A DNA stretch of 64,000 nt from UBA6168 sp965222975 (lineage in GTDB: Bacteria > Bacteroidota > Bacteroidia > Chitinophagales > Saprospiraceae): assembly GCA_965222975.1 (NCBI GenBank), contig CBDCVJ010000025.1, positions 1 to 64,000 on the forward strand. The letters run 5' to 3'. Of the stretch, positions 47,711-55,156 are shown one piece after another. Position 1 is the first letter of the stretch. Every line of letters starts with the position of its first letter. The position numbers were made by a program, and so were the translations under genes. The notes under the pieces were generated by a model. It had not been told where the DNA came from. It searched no databases and saw only the letters and a list, made by a program, of their open reading frames with translations.

Positions 47711-48084
47711 ATGTCTTCCATCCAGTCAATTTCCACTTCGGATGCCCCAGCGCCAGCCGGGCATTATTCGCAGGCTATTATCCATAACGGAACGGTTTAT
47801 ATTGCAGGCCAGTTTCCCATTGATAAAGAGGGAAGCAAGCTTTCAGGAGCGCCGATTGAGATTCAAGTGAAGCTTGTTTTACAAAACATCAAAGCCATTT
47901 TGGAAGCAGCCTCGACCGGGTATTGCAAATGACCTTATATGTTGCCAATATTGAAGATTGGGGGGAAATCAACCAGGTATATGCAGAGGTGATGGGCAAT
48001 CACAAACCTGCCCGTGCGGTTGTTCCCGTGCCGGAGTTGCACTATGGGCTGGGGCTGGAGGTTCAAGTAATTGCTGCGGTCTGA
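47711..48084 (+). pseudogene. ridA: RidA-family gene with an internal deletion
   Basis: The first frame from MSSIQSISTSDAPAP has RidA features (GHYSQAIIHNGTVYIAGQFPID, VLQNIKAILEAA). It then leaves frame at about 47912, while another frame continues with the family end: SSLDRVLQMTLYVANIEDW, VYAEVMGNHKPARAVVPVPEL, LEVQVIAAV, stop at 48084. The break point contains GGAAGCAGC, and a loss of ten bases between two direct copies of this string would explain the lesion exactly, which argues against a simple homopolymer error. RidA normally deaminates reactive enamine/imine intermediates. No complete product can be read as sequenced. Confidence 0.85.
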
Positions 48085-48086
48085 TT

Positions 48087-49160
48087 TTACTCGTCGTCAT
48101 CCAGCCATTTTTTGAAAGAAGCAACGTTCCGTTGGCTCACATACAGCGGTTTTGGAAAATCAACAAAGAGGGTGAGCAATAATTGTGTCCCTTCTGGCCT
48201 TACCTCCTGCAAAGCATTTATATTGATGATGCACTGTCGGTTGATGCGGTAAAATTGTTCGTTGGGAAGTTTGCCCTTAAGTTCTTCTAAGGGGCTGTCC
48301 ACCACATATTTTTTGCCCGTCATGGTGATTAAAAGTACAAGGTCGTCTTTGTAAAAACCTGCGATCTGCTCCGTCGGAACGACCGTGAACTTTGGTCCAG
48401 AGCGCACAAAAAAACGCTTTTTATTTTTTGAAAACATCGGTCGCTCAATGTCTTTTTTTCTTAAAAACCCATCGGGTAGGGTAGTGACCTGTAGTTCATT
48501 TTGTACCCCTTCCAACTGGTTGTCAAGGTGGTTTAGGTTGTTGTTATATGCTTCAGAGATTTTTTGCAAATAGGCGTTCGCTTCTCTTGGGTTTTCCTCG
48601 ATCAGGCCTTCCAATTCCGCTAAATGGTCCAGCAAGAAATGGCGGTCAAATGCCTGCCTGATGGTATCTAACTGATTGATTGCTTTTTCTTTACGAACCT
48701 TTTCAGCTTCTATTTGGGTTTTTTGCCATTGCTCCAACAGTTGATATCCAATCTGGATACTGTTGATAATCTGGACTATCAATATGGCCAACGTGGTAGC
48801 GACCAGCAAATGGTAAATGGATAGCGGGTTGTTGCTTTTGAGAATGAAATTTTCATAAGCATTTATTAATATGTACAAGAGAAGATAAATGGCTATACCT
48901 GCGAGGTTGGTGGCCAAAAGCTGGACCAATAAACGCTTGGAAGCCCCTTTTTCCCAAGGGTATTGCGAGTTCAACCTTATGCCGATCCGCCAGCCCGACT
49001 CCCATATTAAATAAATCGTTGCGGCAAACCAAAGTAGGCCATACCACCTGAATTCGGGCGGCTCCCTGAACTGGCTCATCATAAAAAGCAGGAATCCCAA
49101 ATATAGAGTTAGGAATAATGGGAATAGGACACGTATCCAGATGTTTAATTTTATTTGCAT
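48087..49160 (-). CDS. Membrane-anchored LytTR regulator with degenerate kinase-type linker
   Basis: A 357-residue protein. Four membrane helices lie at about 8-28, 38-55, 75-100 and 115-137. The region ~160-215 (RQAFDRHFLLDHLAELEGLIEENPREANAYLQKISEAYNNNL) matches the LytS dimerisation helix but with the PHFLFN motif eroded and no HATPase following. The C-terminal ~105 residues are a LytTR domain (RFFVRSGPKFTVVPTEQIAGFYKDD, FYRINRQCIININALQEV). This is a transmembrane one-component transcription factor that appears to derive from fusion of kinase and regulator parts. It converges with the ridA remnant. Confidence 0.85.
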   Translation of the reverse strand: MQIKLNIWIRVLFPLFLTLYLGFLLFMMSQFREPPEFRWYGLLWFAATIYLIWESGWRIGIRLNSQYPWEKGASKRLLVQLLATNLAGIAIYLLLYILINAYENFILKSNNPLSIYHLLVATTLAILIVQIINSIQIGYQLLEQWQKTQIEAEKVRKEKAINQLDTIRQAFDRHFLLDHLAELEGLIEENPREANAYLQKISEAYNNNLNHLDNQLEGVQNELQVTTLPDGFLRKKDIERPMFSKNKKRFFVRSGPKFTVVPTEQIAGFYKDDLVLLITMTGKKYVVDSPLEELKGKLPNEQFYRINRQCIININALQEVRPEGTQLLLTLFVDFPKPLYVSQRNVASFKKWLDDDE

Positions 49161-49221
49161 AGATCAAGTAGAAAAAACAAGTAATTAAGGTGGCTTCCAC
49201 GGGATTGGCCTAAGAAACATA

Positions 49222-49309
49222 AAAATGAAATTAAAAATTAAAAATTAAAAATGCCCGCTCCGAAATGCAGGAGCGGGCATTTTTAATTTTTAATTTTTAA
49301 TTTCATTTT
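49222..49309. terminator. Hairpin with perfect 40-bp arms
   Basis: Arms 49222-49261 and 49270-49309 are perfectly complementary; the tip is GCCCGCTCC/GGAGCGGGC and the stem is built from repeated TTAAAAA. It starts seven bases after the stop codon of the minus-strand gene at 49317 and probably ends that transcript, although it is far longer than a terminator needs to be. Confidence 0.75.
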
Positions 49310-49316
49310 CGTTCCC

Positions 49317-50573
49317 TCAGTCATTTATAAAAGTAGAAGCATGCACTTCGGGGATGATCAGCATGGCATCGTAACTCCAGACCAATTTTTCCATTCCTTT
49401 TTGTAGTCCTTTTAATTTTTTATTGAACAGCATTTCTCTGATAGGACGCAAGTCCACCACTGCCCATTCATTTTCTGGGACAGCTTCAAGTGCTGAGGAA
49501 AAATCAATTCGGTCGAGGTAACGAGTGGCGTCGTATTCGGCAGCCTTGTCTGCGTCACTTTGGCTGAATGGCGTATAGGCATTTTTTGTGCCTTTTCTGC
49601 CAACTGCATAGAGATGAAAAGAATGAGTGCCTTCCCGGCTGGCGAGTTCTGAAACAAAATTGCCGATGTCGAAAACATTCAGCCCATTTGAGCCTCTATA
49701 GATGTGGTTGGCGCCAAACTTGAACATGATCTTGGGAACTTGCCCGTCACTTTTGGCCACATCATAATAATTGGTGAAATGCCGCTTCATCATTTCTGCC
49801 CGTAAACAATTAGACTCATAGCCACCACCTGTGAACCACAACTGATAAATGTGGATACTCTCTTCCATTTCACGGATGAGGTCGAGGGCAAGAGGTTGAC
49901 CTTCAAAGGATAGTTTCAATTTGGCAAAATCGTTTGGCTGGACTACAGCCATAAATGCCTTAGCAGGGTTCTTTGATTCGAACGATTCTTTGAAAGTCCG
50001 CTCGGCCATTTCATAGTATTCTTTTGCCACTGCTTTTGATGCTTCGGTTTTAGCTTCCTTGTGCAGTTTTTTTAAAAGCATGCGTGGCGATGCAGCAAAC
50101 TCTTGATCGAGGCCCCACAGCAACAGATCATCTGTTTTTTGTCCACCAACTACGGCTTGTAAAATTTCACATTCTTCCCATAAACCATAAAAAGGGATGC
50201 TCCATGGGTAGGTTTCAAAATGTTTTTCGAATCGAGTTTTCCAATCCGATTGTGCAGCCATCTGTTGGAGCAGGTCAGCGGTGTAAGGTCCGGTTTCGGT
50301 AGCAAAATAGCGAAACCCCAGTGGCTTGAATGCCCTGAAAAGAGCTGCCGTGAACAAAGGTATTTCCGCAATGCCATGATCTTCACCTATAAGGAAGAAC
50401 GGCGATTCCGATGCCTCTTTTTTGAAAAATTCGAAGCCTTCACCTGTAAGTTGTCCATTTTCAAAATTGAAAGTATGGGTATGGAGTTTCAACTTTTCGG
50501 TGAGCAAGCTGTCTTGGGCAAATGTACTTGCCCCAATTAGCAATAGTAATATGTTGAAAATAGGCCGGTGCAT
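49317..50573 (-). CDS. Secreted EreA/ChaN-like (Tiki-superfamily) protein
   Basis: A 418-residue protein with a signal peptide (MHRPIFNILLLLIGASTFAQ). The first motif FFLIGEDHGIAEIPLF (E64-D65-H66) and FRYFATETGP resemble the GExH...E pattern of the erythromycin esterase/ChaN/TraB superfamily; a later KFGANHIYRG supplies a further His. These proteins include esterases, haem-binding proteins and proteases, so activity cannot be stated, and macrolide resistance should not be inferred. The gene stands alone between hairpins. Confidence 0.7.
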   Translation of the reverse strand: MHRPIFNILLLLIGASTFAQDSLLTEKLKLHTHTFNFENGQLTGEGFEFFKKEASESPFFLIGEDHGIAEIPLFTAALFRAFKPLGFRYFATETGPYTADLLQQMAAQSDWKTRFEKHFETYPWSIPFYGLWEECEILQAVVGGQKTDDLLLWGLDQEFAASPRMLLKKLHKEAKTEASKAVAKEYYEMAERTFKESFESKNPAKAFMAVVQPNDFAKLKLSFEGQPLALDLIREMEESIHIYQLWFTGGGYESNCLRAEMMKRHFTNYYDVAKSDGQVPKIMFKFGANHIYRGSNGLNVFDIGNFVSELASREGTHSFHLYAVGRKGTKNAYTPFSQSDADKAAEYDATRYLDRIDFSSALEAVPENEWAVVDLRPIREMLFNKKLKGLQKGMEKLVWSYDAMLIIPEVHASTFIND

Positions 50574-50787
50574 AATCTATTCTTTTAGGTTGGGTGAAAT
50601 GCAAATGAAACGAAGGCGGTTCAGCAAATTTTTAATAAAAAAGCTGAACGATGGATATAGCTGCCTGAGCGATAGGAATAGTTGGTTGAACATTTTAATA
50701 AAATTTCCTTTATTTTGCCTTATAGCGCCCATACATTAGTATGGTATTACCCAATTCACTAATTTACCAATTAATTGCCGATCCATT

Positions 50788-51165
50788 ATGACTGCAAATG
50801 AATACATGGCCAATGTTCCACCTGAAAGAAAAGCTGACCTTAATTCCCTTCGATCATTAATCAAAGCAACTTTTCCTGATATTGAAGAGACGATGGGCTA
50901 TAATATGCCCACCTTTATGCACCGGGGTGAGACCTTGTGCAGTATCGCCAACCAAAAACATTATATGGCACTATATGTCATGCCTTACGACTTATTGGAA
51001 AAATTTAAAGAAGAATTAGCATCGTTCAATTGTGGGGCCTCCTGCATCCGGTTCAAAAATCTAAAGGAAGGCGACCTCGATTTGTTTAAACGAATATTAA
51101 CTTATTGCGATGCCAATTATTATAAAAGCCAATATTTTGGACGGATGAATGCAAGTAAAAAATAA
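50788..51165 (+). CDS. DUF1801 (YdhG-like) protein
   Basis: A 125-residue protein with the DUF1801 pattern: YMANVPPERKADLNSLRSLI, PDIEETMGYNMPTFMHRG, KHYMALYVMP and a C-terminal helix. DUF1801 proteins form a small TBP-like fold of unknown function. It overlaps no other confident gene; the next gene starts 92 bp later. Confidence 0.85.
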   Translation: MTANEYMANVPPERKADLNSLRSLIKATFPDIEETMGYNMPTFMHRGETLCSIANQKHYMALYVMPYDLLEKFKEELASFNCGASCIRFKNLKEGDLDLFKRILTYCDANYYKSQYFGRMNASKK

Positions 51166-51256
51166 ATGGTTGAATAGCTTCATTGCTTTTAGCCAACATT
51201 TTGTGAAAGATCGCCATCTACCGTTCACGGCCTATCATCCGCCAAAAAAATACAGT

Positions 51257-51742
51257 ATGAAACATGTAGCTTATTTTTTCTGCCTTTTTTTATTTTTTGG
51301 CTGTAGCACGTCCAACTATTATTTGGTGCGCCATGCAGAGAAGATGGACAGTTCGAGTGATCCAGACCTTGCTCCAGCGGGGGTAAAGCGGTCAGAACAA
51401 TTAAGGGATATTTTAATGGAAAGTGAGATTGATCTTTTATATGCCACGCCTTATAAACGTACTCAGCAAACAGTAAAACCATTGGCGCTTGCATTGAATA
51501 AATTCGTGAAGACTTATGATGCCCGAACGCCTTTTGAGTTTGTGGAAGAAATGAAAAAAATTAACGGGAAAAATATAGTTGTGGCCGGGCATTCCAATAC
51601 GGTTCCGAAAATGGTCTTATATTTTACAGGCGATACCGTGCATATTGAGCATGATGAATATTATCATTTGTTTTTGGTGAAAAAAAGGAAGTCTGTATTT
51701 ATGGAGAAATATCAATTAACTGTGAAAAAATATGGAGAATAA
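51257..51742 (+). CDS. Histidine phosphatase lipoprotein
   Basis: A 161-residue protein with a lipobox (FLFFGC, C16). The histidine-phosphatase motif is VRHAEK (R25, H26), followed by an RTQQTVKPL segment and the second catalytic His in AGHSNT. This places it in the SixA/phosphoglycerate mutase-like branch, here exported as a lipoprotein. The natural substrate is unknown. The start at MKHVAYFF is chosen because the signal begins there. Confidence 0.88.
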   Translation: MKHVAYFFCLFLFFGCSTSNYYLVRHAEKMDSSSDPDLAPAGVKRSEQLRDILMESEIDLLYATPYKRTQQTVKPLALALNKFVKTYDARTPFEFVEEMKKINGKNIVVAGHSNTVPKMVLYFTGDTVHIEHDEYYHLFLVKKRKSVFMEKYQLTVKKYGE

Positions 51743-51748
51743 AAAGCT

Positions 51749-51803
51749 AAATCATGGTGATTTTTTCCCAAAGGGACTCCTTCGGAGAAAAACACCATGA
51801 TTT
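51749..51803. terminator. Hairpin between convergent genes
   Basis: AAATCATGGTG (51749-51759) pairs with 51793-51803, with a further short CTCCttcGGAG hairpin inside. It separates the phosphatase gene from the convergent nuclease gene. Confidence 0.65.
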
Positions 51804-51807
51804 AATA

Positions 51808-52431
51808 TCAATCTATTAATTGCAGAATCTTTGATACTGTTTCATTAATATTAAACAATTCTCCCTTCTCATCGTAAAATAAATAATAGACTGGCTTGCC
51901 CCATTTTTTATTCGCTCTCTTATTTTGGGAAATAACACCGTCCCGCATTTTTTTAAATGTGTGTGGTTTTATTTGAATGCCGCAAATATTTTTACTGGTT
52001 TTTAATACTAATAAATCCACTCTTAATTCTTCGTCAATAAACCCCTCTGCAATTTGCACGTTTAATTCTACGGCTTTTAATATTTTCTGTAAAATATGAC
52101 AAGCTCTGTTTTCTATAATATTTCCTTTTAAAGATTGAACGACAAATAAATCATATTCCCATTGGATGCATTCTTTTAAGCTGTATTTATAATTGCCCCA
52201 TTCTTTTTGTTGTACCTCGTAAAGGCGTTTTCCAAAATCTTCTATCCGGCCTTTGCTTTTAATACCACATTCACAAGTTGTTTCAAAATGGTATTGGATC
52301 AATCCGTACAATTCGTCCTTACTTTTAGGGCGGTGGGCTCTTATCAATTTCATAACGGGTACGGAATTGCTTGGGGCGGATATGCCATATTTCCCGTTTA
52401 ATAAATTTAACTCCCCTCCGGTGTAGGCCAT
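51808..52431 (-). CDS. Putative restriction endonuclease-like protein (MjaI-like)
   Basis: A 207-residue cytoplasmic protein. The likely nuclease core is E134/E135...VDLLVL (D139) followed by GIQIKP (Q153, K155), a PD-(D/E)XK variant with glutamine in the acidic position. Before it come a Cys pair (TCECG, residues 53-55), SKGRIEDFG and a helix ending WEYDLFVVQSLKGNIIENRACHILQKIL, an order that resembles MjaI-type enzymes in which GL..Q..IL precedes a Q-I-K core. No methyltransferase is adjacent, so it may be an orphan, part of a system outside the window, or a non-restriction nuclease. Two linked palindromes lie just upstream of its start. Confidence 0.55.
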   Translation of the reverse strand: MAYTGGELNLLNGKYGISAPSNSVPVMKLIRAHRPKSKDELYGLIQYHFETTCECGIKSKGRIEDFGKRLYEVQQKEWGNYKYSLKECIQWEYDLFVVQSLKGNIIENRACHILQKILKAVELNVQIAEGFIDEELRVDLLVLKTSKNICGIQIKPHTFKKMRDGVISQNKRANKKWGKPVYYLFYDEKGELFNINETVSKILQLID

Positions 52432-52448
52432 GGTTCTCTCTGTTTAAA

Positions 52449-52511
52449 GGGTCACATCAAGTGACCCGCTAAATTAAAACAAAAAATGTAGAGGGTCACT
52501 TGATGTGACCC
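52449..52511 (-). promoter_or_regulatory. Paired GGGTCAC palindromes upstream of the nuclease gene
   Basis: GGGTCACatcaaGTGACCC at 52449-52467 and its complement at 52493-52511 each form a 7-5-7 palindrome and together an inverted repeat. The first lies 18 bp upstream of the nuclease start codon. The position suits an operator for a repressor or controller protein; a hairpin in the leader is an alternative. Confidence 0.5.
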
Positions 52512-52676
52512 TCTATATCAATAATTCGGGGCGTAAGGTAACTACTGTCAGCCAATTACTGTAAATTTGTTTTTTTAATATAAATAAATCCCGAAGGCTG
52601 GATGTTAAGCTGTTTTTATTGCCTTTTAAATAATTTAAAGACGCCATTTCCTTCCTTCTTGCAAATTCCATTTATC

Positions 52677-53513
52677 ATGGCAAAAGCATTTTCTGTTGCA
52701 TCCTGGAATGTAGAACATTTTGGCGCAATTGACAAAATCACCCAAAAACCAGCAAAACCAGTAAAACCAATTATTGATTTTTTAGCTGCCCAAAAAGCAG
52801 ATGTAGTGGCCATTTACGAAGTGCGGAGCGAATATGTGTTCCGGCCCATCATCAAAGCTATGCCGGAGTACCAATTTCATATTACGGAAGGCCCACAAAT
52901 GCAGGAAATATTAATTGGAATAAAAAAGAAACACACCGCATTTATTACCCAGAAAATAGAATTCAGATCGGGTCAATCTACTTTACGGCCAGGGGTATTG
53001 GCCACTTTGATCATTGAAGGCGAATATTATATCCTGTTGTTTTTGCACCTAAAAAGTTTTCCTGATCCAAAAGGATTTGGCCTCAGAGATGATATGATGC
53101 GCCGGGCCATTAAATTCCGCACAACTTTGAATAAAATATCTGGAGACCCCTTAAATACAAATTATATATTTATGGGCGATCTGAACACGATGGGTTTCGA
53201 TTATCCCTATAAGTCCCACGATATTTCTCCAGAAGATGAAATAAAAGAACTCGACCGTCGGTCCAAATACCGCAAGATGCGCCGCTTGCCAAAAAGCCAT
53301 GATATGAGTTGGTGGAACGGAAGCGACAATTACGCACCTGGGAGCAACCTCGATCATGTAGTCGCTTCTGATCATTTGCAATTTAGAAAATTCAACGGTG
53401 CGGAAGTGTCTGTGAGGGGCTGGGCCGAAGAATTAGATGTGCAAAAACAAAAGCAATGGATTAAAAAATATTCAGATCATAATTTGCTTTATTTTGAAGT
53501 ACAGAAAGTTTAA
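52677..53513 (+). CDS. Endonuclease/exonuclease/phosphatase family protein
   Basis: A 278-residue protein starting at MAKAFSVASW. EEP motifs in order: SWNVEHFG (N11, E13), VVAIYEVRS (E48), FLHLKSF, FMGDLNTMG (D, N near 175), NLDHVVASDHL and YSDHNLLYFE. The fold cleaves phosphodiester bonds in nucleic acids, phospholipids or small molecules. No signal peptide is present, so it is probably intracellular. It is divergent from the MjaI-like gene and ends at a hairpin. Confidence 0.87.
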   Translation: MAKAFSVASWNVEHFGAIDKITQKPAKPVKPIIDFLAAQKADVVAIYEVRSEYVFRPIIKAMPEYQFHITEGPQMQEILIGIKKKHTAFITQKIEFRSGQSTLRPGVLATLIIEGEYYILLFLHLKSFPDPKGFGLRDDMMRRAIKFRTTLNKISGDPLNTNYIFMGDLNTMGFDYPYKSHDISPEDEIKELDRRSKYRKMRRLPKSHDMSWWNGSDNYAPGSNLDHVVASDHLQFRKFNGAEVSVRGWAEELDVQKQKQWIKKYSDHNLLYFEVQKV

Positions 53514-53524
53514 ATGGGTATTAA

Positions 53525-53560
53525 GGTATTGGGGTAATTAATTATTAATACCCCAATACC
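53525..53560. terminator. Bidirectional hairpin
   Basis: GGTATTGGGGTA (53525-53536) pairs perfectly with 53549-53560. It lies between convergent genes, followed by a partial repeat of CCCCAATACC. Confidence 0.75.
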
Positions 53561-53577
53561 CCAATACCCCAAAATCA

Positions 53578-54261
53578 TCATGGCAATATCAATGTCCCTG
53601 TCCATTTATGGTCGGTCTGGTGGTCACATAAAAAATTCCCGTTATCATCAAATAGGTCCACGTAGCTATCCGTCATACCTTGCCCAGTAGCCCCTTTAAA
53701 GCGGCCAGTTCCTCCGGCAAAGATAAAGGGGTCGTTAAACCGAGCTTCGTAGTGCGGATGTTCAATGGGGATTACATGGCCCACAACACTTACCGGCTCG
53801 CCATTTTCATTAAGAATGTAGGGAGCTTTTATCCACAATTGATCACCATTTGCTGCCACAAAAATGCCTGTTCCATTTTTGTAGTCAAATCCGGCTCCGC
53901 AAAAAGACAAAACAGCGTTGAAATTCCCTAGATGGGTGCCTTGACCTCCTCCGCATTGAAGGTTAAAGTCTAAAAATGGGTCTTCATCACAAACTACTGG
54001 CTCATAAATATCCAGTAAACAATCTTGGGGGTTGTCCTCACAACCTGGGGGAGCGTTTTCAAGATACCTTCTGATGGTGTAAAAATTTGCTTTGAATGGT
54101 TTGCCTTTTTTCCCACGGAAGTCTATTTCGGTGTCGTCTATTTCTAATGTCTCAGTAATTGGTTCGGCTTTTTTTAGGTCCTCCACATCACTTGGCTGTT
54201 CGCAAGCTATGAAGACACCAAAGCTTAAAAAAGCAAGGAATAGAATTTTGAAAGTTCTCAT
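53578..54261 (-). CDS. Lipoprotein with GTGRFKGATG-type domain
   Basis: A 227-residue lipoprotein (lipobox VFIAC, C20). After a Cys-rich stretch (PPGCEDNPQDC..CDEDP, QCGGGQGTH) it shows a beta-barrel-like domain ending FIFAGGTGRFKGATGQGMTDSYVD and a final DHKWTGTLIL. The downstream lipoprotein at 54464 shares this C-terminal pattern. I do not recognise a named family; the GGTGRF.GATG signature is reminiscent of small calycin/allene-oxide-cyclase-like barrels, but this is inference. Confidence 0.75.
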   Translation of the reverse strand: MRTFKILFLAFLSFGVFIACEQPSDVEDLKKAEPITETLEIDDTEIDFRGKKGKPFKANFYTIRRYLENAPPGCEDNPQDCLLDIYEPVVCDEDPFLDFNLQCGGGQGTHLGNFNAVLSFCGAGFDYKNGTGIFVAANGDQLWIKAPYILNENGEPVSVVGHVIPIEHPHYEARFNDPFIFAGGTGRFKGATGQGMTDSYVDLFDDNGNFLCDHQTDHKWTGTLILP

Positions 54262-54463
54262 GATTTTGAGTTTTGAATAAGATTATTTCACAATTGGGTG
54301 TAAGCTGTTGGTGAAATGCATTTAGGGTTGATTATTATTTACCCAATTTTTATAATGGGATAGGAGTTGGTCAAGTGCAATTGCCTATAACCAATAGATG
54401 AAATAATTCCTTAAAATGTTAGAAAATACTACGGGAAAAGTATGTTAAGTCAAGGTGTAAAGA

Positions 54464-54979
54464 CTACTTTTTCAAAGTGATCGTCCCTGACCAAATATGA
54501 TCGGTACGGCCAATGGCCGCCTTGTGGTAACTATCCGTCATGCCACTCCCAGTGGCACCTTCAAATCGGCCAGTACCTCCAACAATGGTAAATGGGTCTT
54601 TGAATTCAAAGTCATAACCCGGCTCAGTGGTTGGGATTACTTGGCCGCCGCCGCCCAAAAAGAGTTTGTCTCCATCTTCTGCTGCCATGACAGCATTGAT
54701 GTCAGTGTATTCGAAGTTGTTGGGGTTTACGCAGAAAGTCATGGAAGTGGTGAAATTTCCGATGGTAGGCTCCGATCCGCTCCCGGCTTGGGTATTGACT
54801 ACGACGTAGGGAGGAGCGCACCTCGACCCGGTCGAGTCGGGGACAAGGGAAATTTGGTCGGTGAAAAAAGTGGCGTTAAAATCTATGGTTTCGAATTGGG
54901 GCCCGTCCTCATCACAGCATCCGATGGACAGTGCGATGATCAGTGCTAAAGAAAGCAAAATAATGAGTGGATTTTTCAT
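54464..54979 (-). CDS. Paralogous lipoprotein with GTGRFEGATG-type domain
   Basis: A 171-residue lipoprotein starting at MKNPLIILLSLALIIALSIG with a Cys pair at the lipobox (CC). The order is ETIDFNATFFTD, CAPPYVVVNT, IGNFTTSMTFCV, KLFLGGGGQVIP, IVGGTGRFEGATGSGMTDSYH and a final DHIWSGTITL. It is shorter than the paralogue at 53578 and lies 200 bp upstream of it, which suggests local duplication. The longer frame reaching 55123 precedes the signal peptide and is not coding. Confidence 0.78.
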   Translation of the reverse strand: MKNPLIILLSLALIIALSIGCCDEDGPQFETIDFNATFFTDQISLVPDSTGSRCAPPYVVVNTQAGSGSEPTIGNFTTSMTFCVNPNNFEYTDINAVMAAEDGDKLFLGGGGQVIPTTEPGYDFEFKDPFTIVGGTGRFEGATGSGMTDSYHKAAIGRTDHIWSGTITLKK

Positions 54980-55156
54980 GTCATTAGAATTTTGATGGTT
55001 ACTGAATAGTTGACGGGGCAAAGATGAGTTCAGAATCTTGGCAAGGGTTAGTCCATTCTTTCCAAGCTTTGGAACATTTGTGGCAAAATAGACGAGGCAG
55101 ATTGGAACATTTGTTCCATCCAATTAAAATAGACAGCCTTATTTATTGAAAACCAG

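Noticed and set aside
49317..50573. Calling the EreA-like protein a macrolide esterase
   Set aside because: Only the general GExH-type pattern is present, with an insertion-rich body and a signal peptide; the superfamily covers several unrelated activities.
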